Source of the DNA: Clostridium puniceum
Lineage (GTDB): Bacteria; Bacillota; Clostridia; Clostridiales; Clostridiaceae
Direction of reading: 5' to 3'
Assembly (NCBI RefSeq): GCF_002006345.1
Contig: NZ_LZZM01000043.1
Location: 39,864 to 103,863 of the forward strand
DNA: 64,000 nucleotides
Positions 17,709 through 27,753 of this stretch are shown piece after piece (positions within the stretch are counted from its first letter, which is position 1; each line of letters opens with the position of its first letter). A program made the translations under genes and the position numbers. Below the pieces are notes generated by a model. It saw nothing but the letters and a program-made list of their open reading frames with translations. It had not been told where the DNA came from and did no database searches.

Positions 17709-20700
17709 TTAATACTCTCCTTGGTTTTCGGCGATTTTAAAAATTTCTTCTATTTTATCTTTATCATCACCAACACATGAATAAATTATTCCTTCTATTC
17801 TTCTTGATTTTGCAGGATCTCCCCTCCAACTATCTTGTCTCTCTGCTAATATTTTATAATGTAAATTTTTAGCCAGTTCTTCATTATGATCCAAATTATC
17901 ATATAAAGCCATTAATGCCTTTGATGTTCTTATATTCTCTGGATAAGTCACATCATTTTCTTGTTTTTGAACTTTTCTGCTAAGATCAACTACTTTTTTA
18001 AGATACTCTTCATAACTGATAGATTCTCTTCTTCTTTCTTCTATTAGCTCATTTAATAGCATGGACATTTTTTCAAAGTATTTAGGGTTTGTTTCTGTCT
18101 TTTCAATTATCTTTCTTCTTACATTATTCTCAATAGTTTCTGCTGCTGATTCCTTATTCTCTTTTATACCATTAGGCAATTCATCTATAAAATCAACTCC
18201 ACGCTGAACAATAACATCTATTAATGACATGTCTTCTAATGCAGATACTTTTCTAACTTCATCAGCATTTATATATGTATCAATTAAGTATCTCATATCT
18301 GGCTCATGTTTCTTAAGATCAATGTAATCACCACTAGAAACTTTTATTTCATCTCGAAGTTTTATATAATTTTCAACCTCTTTTTTCAGTGCTATAGCTT
18401 GTGCTGTATTTCCGTCTTTCATAATTTCTGGTGCTGTTTCTGAATACGCACGTATTAATAAAGATACAAATTTATATAAAGCTACCCTTTTATGTTCATT
18501 TTCTTTTAATTCATCTATATCGTCTATGTTAATTCCACAGAAATACCTTTGACGTTCAAGTATTCCTTTTGGCATAGCTATAGGTTCACAAAGAGCAGTT
18601 AAGCTTTCCAGTATCTCTTCTAAATCATTCTTAGCTTCACTAAATCTATCTTTAAGTAGTCCTTCTACATCCTTCTTTTCATAATCTTTAAATGCATCTG
18701 TAGTATAATCTTTAACCGCTTTTTTAAGACTATTAAATAAATCTCTATAATCTACAATATACCCATAATCCTTATCGTCTCCATCAAGTCTATTAACACG
18801 ACATATAGCTTGGAATAAGCCATGATCCCTCATTTTCTTATCAATATATAAATAAGTGGCTTTAGGTGCATCAAATCCAGTTAAAAGCTTATCCACAACA
18901 ATTAGTAATTTCATTTTTGAAGGTTCATTTATAAATTTTTCTTTTACGTCCTTTTCAAATGCTGCTTGTTCTTTACCATTAAGCATCTTTTCATATATAG
19001 CATTTTTATATTGCTTCTCTGTTTCACTTTCAATATCAACAGACTCACCTTTAATATCTGAAATACTTTGAGAATAAGAAGTTATAATAGCACACTTTTT
19101 AAGTCCAATTTGTTGAAAAATCTCATAGTACCTGCATGCCTCATAAACATTTTTAGCAACAAGCATTGCATTTCCCCTGCCATTTTGCAACCTGACTTTA
19201 GTTGAAATATCATGGTAAATATCAACTGCAATTCTATTTAAACGTGATTTGGAGCTAAAAACCTTTTGCATAGTTCCCCATTTTTGTTTTAATTGTGCTT
19301 TAGCAACATCTGTTAGCCCTCTTGTTTTAACATCAAACCATTCGTCTATCTTTTCTTGGGATGTAATATCTTGATCTACATCTCTTGACTCATAGCGTAA
19401 ATCTAAAACTACTTTATCTAAAACAGCTTCATTAAATTTATAAGTATGAATAGGTAACCCAAATATTTCAGTACTTGATTTTTTATCTTTTTGCAAGATA
19501 GGAGTACCTGTAAACCCAATAAATATTGCATTAGGCATAATAGCTTTCATTGCTGTATGAAGTTTACCAGATTGTGTTCTGTGACACTCATCAACAAAAA
19601 CATATAAATCTCCCTTTGGTCTAAAATCTTTTGGTAAACTTTGTTTTAACTCTTCTATATATTTGTCATAATCCTTATCTGAAACTTCTCCGCTATGTTT
19701 TCCAAATTTATGAATAAGTGAACAAATTATACTTGGATTAACTTCATTTAAATTGTTAATTAAATCATTACCACTTTTAGTTCTATATATGTCTTCTTCC
19801 ACGCCTTTATAGACTTTTTCTATTTGCTCATCAAGTTCTGTTCTATCAGTAATCACTAGAATGCGAGAGTCTTTCTTATTTTCCTTAATCCACTTAGTAA
19901 GCCATACCATTGTAAGACTTTTCCCAGAACCTTGAGTATGCCAAATAATACCGCCCTCACGTTTCTTTATACGAAGTTGCGCTGCTTTAACTCCAAAATA
20001 CTGATTTGGACGACAAGCTTTTTTAGTTCCCCTATCAAATACTATAAAATTATGAAGTAATTCAATAAATCTATTTTTTTCACATAAACTAATAATATTT
20101 TTATCTAATTTATAATCAACTGTATCACAAAGAGAACGTATCTTTATGGAGGTTTCATCTAATGCCTTAATATCCTCTTTCCAAGAAAGATAATATTTTT
20201 CAGCAGTTTCTATAACCCCATAAGAAATTCCTTGACTATCATTACCAGCCATTATAAGACCCATTGTAGAAAAGAACTGCTGAATAAAACGTTCTTTTTG
20301 ATTATCAATATTTTGACGAATACCTTCGCTTACTGAAACAGTACTTTTCTTAAGTTCCATAACACCAAGAGCAATACCATTTACATATAATACAAGATCA
20401 GGACGTTTTACATTACTTCCCTTTACAGTTACTTCCTCGGCAATATAAAAATCATTATTTTCAGGATTATTCCAATCAACAAGCATAACAGTTTTAGGAG
20501 ATTCCCCAGGATTTTCACGTACCTTAACACCATAACGAAGTTTTGAATAAACTTCTTTATTAATTTCATATAACTCAGGTTGTTGATTCCCTGCAATATT
20601 TACAAATTCATTAACTGCCTTATTAATGAGATTAGAAGAATATCCTGCTTTATCAAGATATTTCCTAAGATATTCAACTTCAATATTACTATTTTCCCTA

Positions 20701-20795
20701 TGATAAAAGTTTCCTAAATAGGTATAACCTAATTGATCTTCAAAAAGGTCAATTACCCTCTTTTGTGTTAATATTTCTCTCTCCCCAATTTTCAT
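17709..20795 (-). CDS. hsdR: Type I restriction endonuclease subunit R
   Basis: This 1028-residue motor and nuclease subunit translocates DNA and cuts at a distance. The N-terminal nuclease core carries PDLVLYVNGIALGVMELKK (D...ExK). Helicase motif I is THTQ-type in WHTQGSGKSLTMVWL, motif II is VDECHR and motif III GFTGTP. A motif VI arginine region lies at ICRVNRLDGDDKDYGYIVDY. A long C-terminal helical domain follows for complex binding. It starts one base after hsdS ends, and no truncation or frameshift is visible, so the enzyme looks functional. Confidence 0.95.
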   Translation of the reverse strand: MKIGEREILTQKRVIDLFEDQLGYTYLGNFYHRENSNIEVEYLRKYLDKAGYSSNLINKAVNEFVNIAGNQQPELYEINKEVYSKLRYGVKVRENPGESPKTVMLVDWNNPENNDFYIAEEVTVKGSNVKRPDLVLYVNGIALGVMELKKSTVSVSEGIRQNIDNQKERFIQQFFSTMGLIMAGNDSQGISYGVIETAEKYYLSWKEDIKALDETSIKIRSLCDTVDYKLDKNIISLCEKNRFIELLHNFIVFDRGTKKACRPNQYFGVKAAQLRIKKREGGIIWHTQGSGKSLTMVWLTKWIKENKKDSRILVITDRTELDEQIEKVYKGVEEDIYRTKSGNDLINNLNEVNPSIICSLIHKFGKHSGEVSDKDYDKYIEELKQSLPKDFRPKGDLYVFVDECHRTQSGKLHTAMKAIMPNAIFIGFTGTPILQKDKKSSTEIFGLPIHTYKFNEAVLDKVVLDLRYESRDVDQDITSQEKIDEWFDVKTRGLTDVAKAQLKQKWGTMQKVFSSKSRLNRIAVDIYHDISTKVRLQNGRGNAMLVAKNVYEACRYYEIFQQIGLKKCAIITSYSQSISDIKGESVDIESETEKQYKNAIYEKMLNGKEQAAFEKDVKEKFINEPSKMKLLIVVDKLLTGFDAPKATYLYIDKKMRDHGLFQAICRVNRLDGDDKDYGYIVDYRDLFNSLKKAVKDYTTDAFKDYEKKDVEGLLKDRFSEAKNDLEEILESLTALCEPIAMPKGILERQRYFCGINIDDIDELKENEHKRVALYKFVSLLIRAYSETAPEIMKDGNTAQAIALKKEVENYIKLRDEIKVSSGDYIDLKKHEPDMRYLIDTYINADEVRKVSALEDMSLIDVIVQRGVDFIDELPNGIKENKESAAETIENNVRRKIIEKTETNPKYFEKMSMLLNELIEERRRESISYEEYLKKVVDLSRKVQKQENDVTYPENIRTSKALMALYDNLDHNEELAKNLHYKILAERQDSWRGDPAKSRRIEGIIYSCVGDDKDKIEEIFKIAENQGEY

Positions 20796-20796
20796 A

Positions 20797-21978
20797 CTAA
20801 ATCAATCTCCTTTTCCCAGTAAGAAGTTCTTGCATCATGCCTTGTTTTATATCTTTATATTTATTTAACTTTGCATTTAGTTTTTCTATTTCAGTGTCCA
20901 TATCTGATAGAATTTGAGCTATGGCTGTTTGTTCATCTAGTGAAGGTTTATTAAACTCTATTGCTTCAATAGTTTTAGCACTTAAACTTGGTACACCAGA
21001 CGCCTCATTATATTTAGCCCATTCTAACATGCAAAACAGATAGTAAATATACTTAGCATTTACATTTTCATTTAATTTTGTATAAAAAAGAGTATCTATT
21101 GTCCAAAAAGGTGTATCCATATATTGCGGAACGTCAATTGTGCCTTTTCTTCCAATTAACACTGATGGTTTATTATACAAATAGCTATTTGTTCTGCCGA
21201 TTATACCCCCAGTGCCCAATATTGGATATTTACCATTGATATCAACAATATCATGTTGTAGTTTACCATGGCCTATTTTTAAAATATCACCCAGTCTAAC
21301 TATAAACCATTTTTCACTAAATCCCTCAAGCCTTTTATTCCCTGTAAGCAGCTCCTGCATTGCTCCTTGTTTAATGTTTTTCTTCTTGTAAATTAGCTTT
21401 TCAAGTGAAGATATAAGACTGTCAATGTCCGAAAGGACATTCGCTACAACTATTTGTTCTTCTTTATTTTGTGGTATTATAATAGGCAACTTTTTAACTA
21501 TTTTTCCTGTATAACTCTGTTGTTTTGTTCCCTGACAGTATTTTAACGCCAGATTTTCACCTTGAAATACATAATAATGATATAAGTATTTTGTATCTAA
21601 TTTATCTGTTGAAAAAATAGCCATACAAGATTGATTAGTTGTAGCTTCTGTACCTAAAATACCACAACTACCTCTTGTTCCTGCCGCTTCTAATCCAGTA
21701 ATGGCCATTAAAAATGTTCCAGGAGGTAAAATAGTTAAATTTGTTTTGTCTTTTGCATCTTTTGTTATTTTTTCTATGGTATCAAATATTATATTGTAGT
21801 TAAGTTCACCACTTGTAACCCACTTTATATCTCCATTAAAATATTCTGGTTTTGCTCTTGATGGAGTTGCTCCACTTGAAAAGCCTGTTGCAACATTTTC
21901 CCACTCCGTTACATCCCACTCTTCAGGAATCACCCCAACCTCAGTTTTCTTATATCCCTCAGGTATATTTTCTACCAT
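20797..21978 (-). CDS. hsdS: Type I restriction specificity subunit S
   Basis: This 393-residue DNA-recognition subunit has two target recognition domains (about residues 20-180 and 220-370) separated by a conserved helical spacer, with similar repeats at IKQGAMQELLTGNKRL and IKQGMMQELLTGKRRL. The first domain begins PEEWDVTEWENVATG. The repeats mark the circular symmetry of S subunits. Its ATG overlaps the hsdM stop codon by seven bases (ATGGTAG), coupling translation. The bipartite target cannot be deduced from sequence. A full-length gene is present; no inverted alternative S fragment was seen nearby. Confidence 0.95.
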   Translation of the reverse strand: MVENIPEGYKKTEVGVIPEEWDVTEWENVATGFSSGATPSRAKPEYFNGDIKWVTSGELNYNIIFDTIEKITKDAKDKTNLTILPPGTFLMAITGLEAAGTRGSCGILGTEATTNQSCMAIFSTDKLDTKYLYHYYVFQGENLALKYCQGTKQQSYTGKIVKKLPIIIPQNKEEQIVVANVLSDIDSLISSLEKLIYKKKNIKQGAMQELLTGNKRLEGFSEKWFIVRLGDILKIGHGKLQHDIVDINGKYPILGTGGIIGRTNSYLYNKPSVLIGRKGTIDVPQYMDTPFWTIDTLFYTKLNENVNAKYIYYLFCMLEWAKYNEASGVPSLSAKTIEAIEFNKPSLDEQTAIAQILSDMDTEIEKLNAKLNKYKDIKQGMMQELLTGKRRLI

Positions 21979-24407
21979 GCAAATCCCATCCTTTCCAAAT
22001 GAGATTTCACCTTTGCTTCATATCCTTCTACTTCACTCTCACATTCTAACAATGTAGTTTCGTACCTCTCTGCAAGATCCGTTATAACAGTTGCTAGATT
22101 ATGAGATACTGCTGAATATATAGCATCAATAATTTCAAAAATATACTTATTCCATTTCAATTCAACTATTATGCGTTTTATTTCTTCAATTGAAAGTTTT
22201 TCATACTGTGCTCTAACTTTTTTATTAAGTATTTCCTTAGAATCTTTGATTTTTTTATTATAATCAGATTCTTCATTTAACAATTTTTCATATTGTAGAA
22301 GTACTTCAAGTTCATCTGGTCCAGTTTTATCTTTTTTAAGTTCTTTAATTCTTGCTTTTAAATCTGCACTTTTAATTTTTCCATCATTAATAACTTCAGA
22401 TAATAAGCCATCTTCGCCACTATGCTCTTCAAAGAATTCTTCATAAGTTCTTATAATTTCATCTCTTGTATCTTCTAGTTTTTCTATATCACTTTGTTCT
22501 ACTTTAAAGTATTCACTTATAATAAGGGTTTTAGGTATAATTCTTCCTTCAAATCCCTTTTCCTTTGGCGTTCCTTTTTTAGGAGTAGTGTATTCTATAT
22601 CAATTTCTCTTCCAGATTCCCATCCATCATAACAGATTGCATAAACATCATCTTGCATTGTATTTTCCCAATAATTAAGAAGACATTCATATACATCATA
22701 GTTATCTATTAAAGATACTTTAGAGAAAATTTCTAATATATTTTCACCAATATCATTTATTAATTGTTTGGGCTTATCTCCATCTTTAAGATTATTTAAT
22801 TTATCTTTATTTGAAGTTATCCACTTGTTTGCAGCAATATGTACAGTATTTGCATGATTTATAAATTCTTCATGTTCAAATATAATATTCCTTATATCAT
22901 CTTTTGCTATATTAAGTGTTGAAAATCCATCTCTATCACTTTTTGAAAATAATACATCTTTAAGTGATGGATAAACAGACCAATATTTTTCAAGTTTATT
23001 AACATCTAAGTTTGGAATACCACCTTTTAAATGTGCTTCAATACTTTGAAGATCTTCTTGCTCACTACTGTCTATATAACGTGGTATATTTAAATTACAA
23101 TCATTATCATTTTTTATTTCATCATATGATACTAATCTTGAATACTTAGGAATTTCTAATTGTTTATTAAAAACATCAACTATTTTATGAATATCCTGCT
23201 CTCGTAGTCTATTTTTATTTCCATCTTTAATAAATCCCTTGCTTGCATCTATCATAAATATACCTTTTCGCGCAGCAGCATTTTCTTTATCAAGAACTAT
23301 AATGCAGGCTGGTATCCCTGTTCCATAAAAAAGGTTAGCTGGCAGCCCTATTATTCCCTTTATGTAACCACGTTCAATAATATTCTTTCTGATCGTTGCT
23401 TCTGCATTACCTCTAAATAAAACTCCATGTGGAAGAATTATAGCACCTTTACCTGTTCTACTATTCATTGATTTAATTAAATGTAATAACCAAGCATAAT
23501 CTCCATTTTTCTCAGGTGGAAGACCATAATCTTTAAATCTACCATATAAATCATTATTTGAATCAAATCCAAGTCCCCATGCACTTAGAGAAAATGGTGG
23601 ATTTGCAACGCAGAAATCAAAGCGTTTAAGTGAATTACTATCTTTATCTCCATCTTTATATAAAGGGTGTGCAAGTGTGTTTTCTCTTGCTATTTTTCCG
23701 AGTCCTTTATTATGAATAGCTAAATTCATTTGTGCTAGACCTGCTGTTGGTACATCTTTTTCTTGACCATAGATTGTTATATTTACTGGTGCTTCATCTG
23801 CAGCACGAATAAGCAGTGAACCAGAACCACAAGCTGGATCATATAAAGTTTGTGCTGAACTAGTCGCATTAGATATTCCTATAACCTTAGCCATTACTCT
23901 TGAAACTTCTGCAGGAGTATAAAATTGTCCTTTACTTTTTCCAGATTCTGTTGCAAATTTTTGCATTAAGAATTCATATGCATCACCTAAAATATCATCT
24001 CCACCTGCTCTATTCTTTTTGAAATCAAGTTTTGAATTTTGAAATATACCAATAAGCTCTGTAAGCTTATCTACCATTTCTTTACCCTTACCTATTTTTT
24101 CTTCATCATTAAATTGTGCAACATCAATGATACCTTTAAGATTATTAGCTCCAGCTAAAGCTGATATTACTATATCCATTTTCTCACCGATATTAGGATC
24201 ATTTTTAATATTAATCATATCATCAAAGCTACCACCTTCTGGTATTATGATATCTGCATATCTATCTCCTTTGTATCTGTCCGTTACATACTTAACAAAT
24301 AATAATGTTAAAATATAATCTTTATAAAGAGAAGCATCCATTCCCCCTCTAAGCTTGTTGCAGCTTTCCCATAATGAACTGTATAATTCACTCTTTTTTA
24401 TAGCCAT
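21972..24407 (-). CDS. hsdM: Type I restriction-modification methyltransferase subunit M, long form
   Basis: This is an adenine-N6 methyltransferase. Conserved motif I is DPACGSGSLL and motif IV NPPF in FDFCVANPPFSLSAW. The N-terminal helical HsdM domain covers LRGGMDASLYKDYILTLLFVK. At 811 residues it is about 300 longer than most HsdM proteins; the added C-terminal part is strongly helical and coiled-coil-like (many Lys/Glu, for example RIKELKKDKTGPDELEVLLQ), which may aid complex assembly. It follows the XRE gene by 28 bases and overlaps hsdS. Confidence 0.94.
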   Translation of the reverse strand: MAIKKSELYSSLWESCNKLRGGMDASLYKDYILTLLFVKYVTDRYKGDRYADIIIPEGGSFDDMINIKNDPNIGEKMDIVISALAGANNLKGIIDVAQFNDEEKIGKGKEMVDKLTELIGIFQNSKLDFKKNRAGGDDILGDAYEFLMQKFATESGKSKGQFYTPAEVSRVMAKVIGISNATSSAQTLYDPACGSGSLLIRAADEAPVNITIYGQEKDVPTAGLAQMNLAIHNKGLGKIARENTLAHPLYKDGDKDSNSLKRFDFCVANPPFSLSAWGLGFDSNNDLYGRFKDYGLPPEKNGDYAWLLHLIKSMNSRTGKGAIILPHGVLFRGNAEATIRKNIIERGYIKGIIGLPANLFYGTGIPACIIVLDKENAAARKGIFMIDASKGFIKDGNKNRLREQDIHKIVDVFNKQLEIPKYSRLVSYDEIKNDNDCNLNIPRYIDSSEQEDLQSIEAHLKGGIPNLDVNKLEKYWSVYPSLKDVLFSKSDRDGFSTLNIAKDDIRNIIFEHEEFINHANTVHIAANKWITSNKDKLNNLKDGDKPKQLINDIGENILEIFSKVSLIDNYDVYECLLNYWENTMQDDVYAICYDGWESGREIDIEYTTPKKGTPKEKGFEGRIIPKTLIISEYFKVEQSDIEKLEDTRDEIIRTYEEFFEEHSGEDGLLSEVINDGKIKSADLKARIKELKKDKTGPDELEVLLQYEKLLNEESDYNKKIKDSKEILNKKVRAQYEKLSIEEIKRIIVELKWNKYIFEIIDAIYSAVSHNLATVITDLAERYETTLLECESEVEGYEAKVKSHLERMGFAW

Positions 24408-24435
24408 TTAAGTACACTCCTTCTTTAGTATGTCT

Positions 24436-24651
24436 CTATTTACATTTTTTTAATTCTTCAATAAGATATGAACTTGCTTTTCTCTTCTGAAAAAAATCTA
24501 ATAATACAACTCTTCCTATAGGATTTGGAATAGATTTATTATTTTCCCATCTATTCACTGTAGAAAAACTAACATGAACTTCTTTTGCAAGTTCTTCTTG
24601 AGTAATTCCTAGTTCACTTCGTATCATTTTGAGCGCTTCAGATAATTCCAT
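24436..24651 (-). CDS. XRE-family transcriptional regulator (controls the restriction operon)
   Basis: This 71-residue helix-turn-helix protein contains the sequence ITQEELAKEVHVSFSTVNRWENNKSIP, that is the Cro/C1 fold with recognition helix FSTVNRWE. The ATG at 24651 is chosen over an upstream GTG because AGGTG lies seven bases before it. It is first in the operon ahead of hsdM. The palindrome TATAGC-ATTT-GCTATA at its -10 suggests autoregulation, as for C proteins of restriction systems. That role is inferred. Confidence 0.85.
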   Translation of the reverse strand: MELSEALKMIRSELGITQEELAKEVHVSFSTVNRWENNKSIPNPIGRVVLLDFFQKRKASSYLIEELKKCK

Positions 24652-24676
24652 TTTTATCACCTCATATATTTAACAG

Positions 24677-24692
24677 TATAGCATTTGCTATA
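24677..24692 (-). promoter_or_regulatory. Probable operator of the XRE regulator, overlapping its -10 box
   Basis: TATAGCATTTGCTATA is a perfect 6+6 inverted repeat with a four-base spacer. On the minus strand it forms the extended -10 TGCTATACT at 24687-24679 approximately, about 26 bases before the ribosome site. Between this and thyA (24693-25081) I see no gene; a thyA ribosome site AAGGAGG lies at its end. Confidence 0.55.
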
Positions 24693-25081
24693 TTTTTAAA
24701 CAAATAAATCAACTTTATTTTTCTAGTTGCACGTTTTGTTGCTATTTATTGTATCATTAAACGTAATTATGTTACATCGCTATCTAGTTTTATTGATGAA
24801 TATCTAGACATTGCTTAATAACCCAGATATGCCTTTCTTAATTTGTAAATAACATACTTCTAAATCCTTTTGCCACTAGAGATACTGAATAGAATATATG
24901 AAAAATACCAGATGACTTGTTAAGTAGTTTAGGTTAAAATGTATATTGAATAATTTTATTATATGTTCTGATAAATAAACTACATCTACCTAGTTAACTG
25001 TACATATTTTTAATGTAGCAAATTAATTAGAACTTATATACACTAATAATTTTCAAAAGAATACAAGGAGGAACATTTAAA

Positions 25082-25873
25082 ATGAGTTTATATGATGATA
25101 AATACTTATCTATAGCTAATGACATATTAGAAAATGGATACTTTGATAACAACAGAACTGGAATGCCAACTTACAAATTGCCCCATCAAATTATGCAATT
25201 TAATTTGGAGAAAGAATTTCCTATATTAACAACTAAATTTGTAGCGTTTAAAACTGCTGTTAAAGAACTTTTATGGATTTTTAAAGACCAATCAAATAGC
25301 GTAAAAGATCTTCAGGCACAAAACGTTAAGATTTGGGATGAATGGATGATGGATGATGGAACTATTGGAACTTCTTATGGTTGGGTCGTAAAAAAATTTA
25401 ATCAAATAGATAAATTAATAGATGCTTTAAGAAACAATCCTCAAGATAGAAGAATGATGCTTAATTTATGGCAAATACCATATTTAGATGGTGGCGCTCT
25501 TTACCCTTGCTGTTTCCTTACAATGTGGGATGTAACAGATGGTAAACTTAACTGTATGCTTGTGCAAAGAAGCGGAGATTGGCCACTTGGTGTTCCATTT
25601 AACACATCACAATATGCTGTGCTAGTTCATTTGCTGGCTCAAGTTACTGGACTTAGACCCGGATTATTTACTCATGTAGTAAATAATGCACATATATATA
25701 AAAATCAAGTTGAGGGCATGAAAATTCAGCTAACTAGAAAAAATAATGGTTACAATGCACCAAAACTTTGGATCAATCCTGAAATTAAAGACTTCTATAA
25801 CTTTACAGCAGATGATATAAAACTTGAAGATTATCAACATCATGAAGCAATCAAAATGGAAGTATCAGTATAA
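25082..25873 (+). CDS. thyA: Thymidylate synthase ThyA
   Basis: ThyA makes dTMP from dUMP using methylenetetrahydrofolate. The catalytic Cys is residue 143 in [12 protein letters not shown]. Phosphate and dUMP contacts are in [13 protein letters not shown] and NNAHIYKNQ. The usual His after the catalytic Cys is Cys here, and the usual RSCD is RSGD; the other substrate residues (Tyr of GTSYGW, Asn of PFN, His/Tyr of AHIY) are present. At 263 residues it is normal. AAGGAGG precedes the ATG. It is followed by dfrA, which recycles the dihydrofolate it makes. Confidence 0.93.
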   Translation: MSLYDDKYLSIANDILENGYFDNNRTGMPTYKLPHQIMQFNLEKEFPILTTKFVAFKTAVKELLWIFKDQSNSVKDLQAQNVKIWDEWMMDDGTIGTSYGWVVKKFNQIDKLIDALRNNPQDRRMMLNLWQIPYLDGGALYPCCFLTMWDVTDGKLNCMLVQRSGDWPLGVPFNTSQYAVLVHLLAQVTGLRPGLFTHVVNNAHIYKNQVEGMKIQLTRKNNGYNAPKLWINPEIKDFYNFTADDIKLEDYQHHEAIKMEVSV

Positions 25874-25984
25874 CAGAATTCAAAGTAGTTGATGAATGAA
25901 ATTATATGTATATATTGCAATTTAAATTTTAAATTTAAGCTGCATTTATTCAATAAGCTATGAGTATTTAAGGAGGATTAAAAA

Positions 25985-26476
25985 ATGTTATCAATAATTG
26001 TTGCTGTTGCAAAAAACAATGTTATTGGTAAGGATAACACTTTACCTTGGCATATCTCTGAAGATTTAAAGAGATTTAAGAGAATCACTTCTGACAAGAA
26101 AATGATTATGGGGAGAAAAGCCTTTGAATCGCTACCTGGAATACTGCCAAATAGAGAACATATAATTATAACTAGAAATAAAGACTTTAGGGTTGATTCT
26201 GATATGGTAACAATAGTTCATGATTTAAATTCATTAATTGAAAAGTATTCAAAGTGTGAAGATGAAATTTTTGTAATTGGCGGCGCAGAAATTTATGAAC
26301 AATTTCTTCCTCATACAAAAAAAATATATTTAACACAAATAGATGAGAATTTTGAAGGTGATACCTATTTTCCTAAAATAAATTATGATGAATTCAATGT
26401 AGAATTTACTTCTGAAACATTTACCGATAAAAAAAATGGACTTCATTACACATTTATAGACTTAGAAAGAATTTAG
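25985..26476 (+). CDS. dfrA: Dihydrofolate reductase
   Basis: This NADPH-dependent enzyme reduces dihydrofolate to tetrahydrofolate. It opens MLSIIVAVAKNNVIGKDNTLPWHI, with the conserved LPW and acidic residue (E in ISEDLKRFK) of the active site, the NADPH motif GRKAFESLP and IGGAEIYEQFLP. It has 163 residues. It lies 112 bases after thyA and forms the classic thyA-dfrA pair. AGGAGG is upstream. The symbol folA is equally used. Confidence 0.95.
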   Translation: MLSIIVAVAKNNVIGKDNTLPWHISEDLKRFKRITSDKKMIMGRKAFESLPGILPNREHIIITRNKDFRVDSDMVTIVHDLNSLIEKYSKCEDEIFVIGGAEIYEQFLPHTKKIYLTQIDENFEGDTYFPKINYDEFNVEFTSETFTDKKNGLHYTFIDLERI

Positions 26477-26603
26477 CAATAAATCAGCAGAAGTAATTAT
26501 CTTTGAGCAAGTTGACTTTTAACATCCTATTATATAGTTAGAATGCTAAAAGTTCCATTCTAAAACTGTTAACTCTTAACTGAATTAAATAGGGGGTTTG
26601 TAT

Positions 26604-27488
26604 ATGAAATTTATAACTTATAAATATGATAACAAAGAACAAGTGGGGATTCTAAGTAAAAATGAGCAAGGCATTTATCCACTAAAAACTCTTAATGTAA
26701 ATTATGAAACTATGAATGATTTAATAGAAAACATAACTGATGAAGAAATGAAACTTTTAAAATCAGCCATCGAAAAAGATTCTAAAGAAATCCTTTCTAT
26801 TAATGATGTTTGTAAAATGGCTCCAATACCAACTCCTAAACAAGATGTTATTTGTTTAGGAATTAATTACATGGCTCATGCAGTTGAATCGGCAAGATAT
26901 AAGAAAGAAGCCTTTGGTGGAGATAGACCATATGCAGTTTATTTTTCAAAAAGAGTGAATGCTGCAACAGGTGATGGCGACTATATTCCAAGTTACCCAG
27001 AAATTGTTGACAGCCTTGATTATGAAGCTGAGCTAGTAGTTATAATAAAAAAAGATGCTAAAAATGTAGCTAAGGAAGATGCATACGACTATGTTTTTGG
27101 ATATACTATTATGAACGATATCAGTGCAAGAAATCTGCAAACAAGGCATAAACAATGGTACTTTGGAAAAAGCTTAGATGGATTTACACCAATGGGACCT
27201 TGTATTGTTACTAAGGATGAATTTATAAATCCACCAGTACTCCAAATATGTTCTAAGGTTAATGGAGAATTGAGACAAAATAGTACAACTGATCTTATGA
27301 TCACTTCTATAGAAGATGTAATTCATGAACTATCTCAAGGAGTTACATTAAAAGCTGGCACTATCATTGCAATGGGAACTCCTGCTGGTGTAGGCATGGG
27401 ATTTGAACCACCAAAATTTTTAAAAGCTGGCGACACTGTAGAATGTGAAATCGAAGGCATTGGTTTATTAAAAAATATCATTAAATAA
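26604..27488 (+). CDS. Fumarylacetoacetate hydrolase-family enzyme
   Basis: The 294-residue protein belongs to the FAH superfamily, whose members hydrolyse or decarboxylate 2-oxo acids or isomerise them. It has the N-terminal domain MKFITYKYDNKEQVG and the catalytic core with the metal-binding Glu/Asp set in DYEAELVVIIKKD and YTIMNDISARNLQTRH, then GTPAGVGMGFEPP. A TTG two codons earlier is in frame, but AGGGGG lies seven bases before this ATG. The exact substrate cannot be fixed; 2-hydroxyhepta-2,4-diene-1,7-dioate isomerase-like or fumarylpyruvate hydrolase-like are typical names. It is followed by a terminator. Confidence 0.85.
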   Translation: MKFITYKYDNKEQVGILSKNEQGIYPLKTLNVNYETMNDLIENITDEEMKLLKSAIEKDSKEILSINDVCKMAPIPTPKQDVICLGINYMAHAVESARYKKEAFGGDRPYAVYFSKRVNAATGDGDYIPSYPEIVDSLDYEAELVVIIKKDAKNVAKEDAYDYVFGYTIMNDISARNLQTRHKQWYFGKSLDGFTPMGPCIVTKDEFINPPVLQICSKVNGELRQNSTTDLMITSIEDVIHELSQGVTLKAGTIIAMGTPAGVGMGFEPPKFLKAGDTVECEIEGIGLLKNIIK

Positions 27489-27505
27489 TACATAATACTT
27501 TATAT

Positions 27506-27549
27506 AAAAAATGATTATAATTATATACTACTAATTATAATCATTTTTT
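27506..27549 (+). terminator. Terminator after the FAH-family gene
   Basis: ATGATTATAATTA pairs with TAATTATAATCAT around an 8-base loop and is followed by TTTTTTA. It is flanked by A-runs so it may act in both directions. Confidence 0.75.
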
Positions 27550-27631
27550 AATATAGACTTTTAAAATCAAGATAATATACGTTTAAAATACATAAACCAT
27601 ATATAAATAAATTTTATTATAAAACAAAAGA

Positions 27632-27667
27632 AAATGAGGGTATTTCATAAATGAAATGCCCTCACTT
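27632..27667 (-). terminator. Probable terminator of the SRP RNA
   Basis: GAGGGTATTTCAT pairs with ATGAAATGCCCTC (one T-G wobble) with a two-base loop. On the minus strand it is followed by TTTTCTTTTG. It lies 90 bases after the SRP RNA end. Confidence 0.6.
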
Positions 27668-27753
27668 TCTTATCCTATTGTATGTCCTATGTTAATCCTA
27701 TTGAAGAATAACCTAATTAAAGTTCTTGATTATATAATCAAACATCAAAATAA

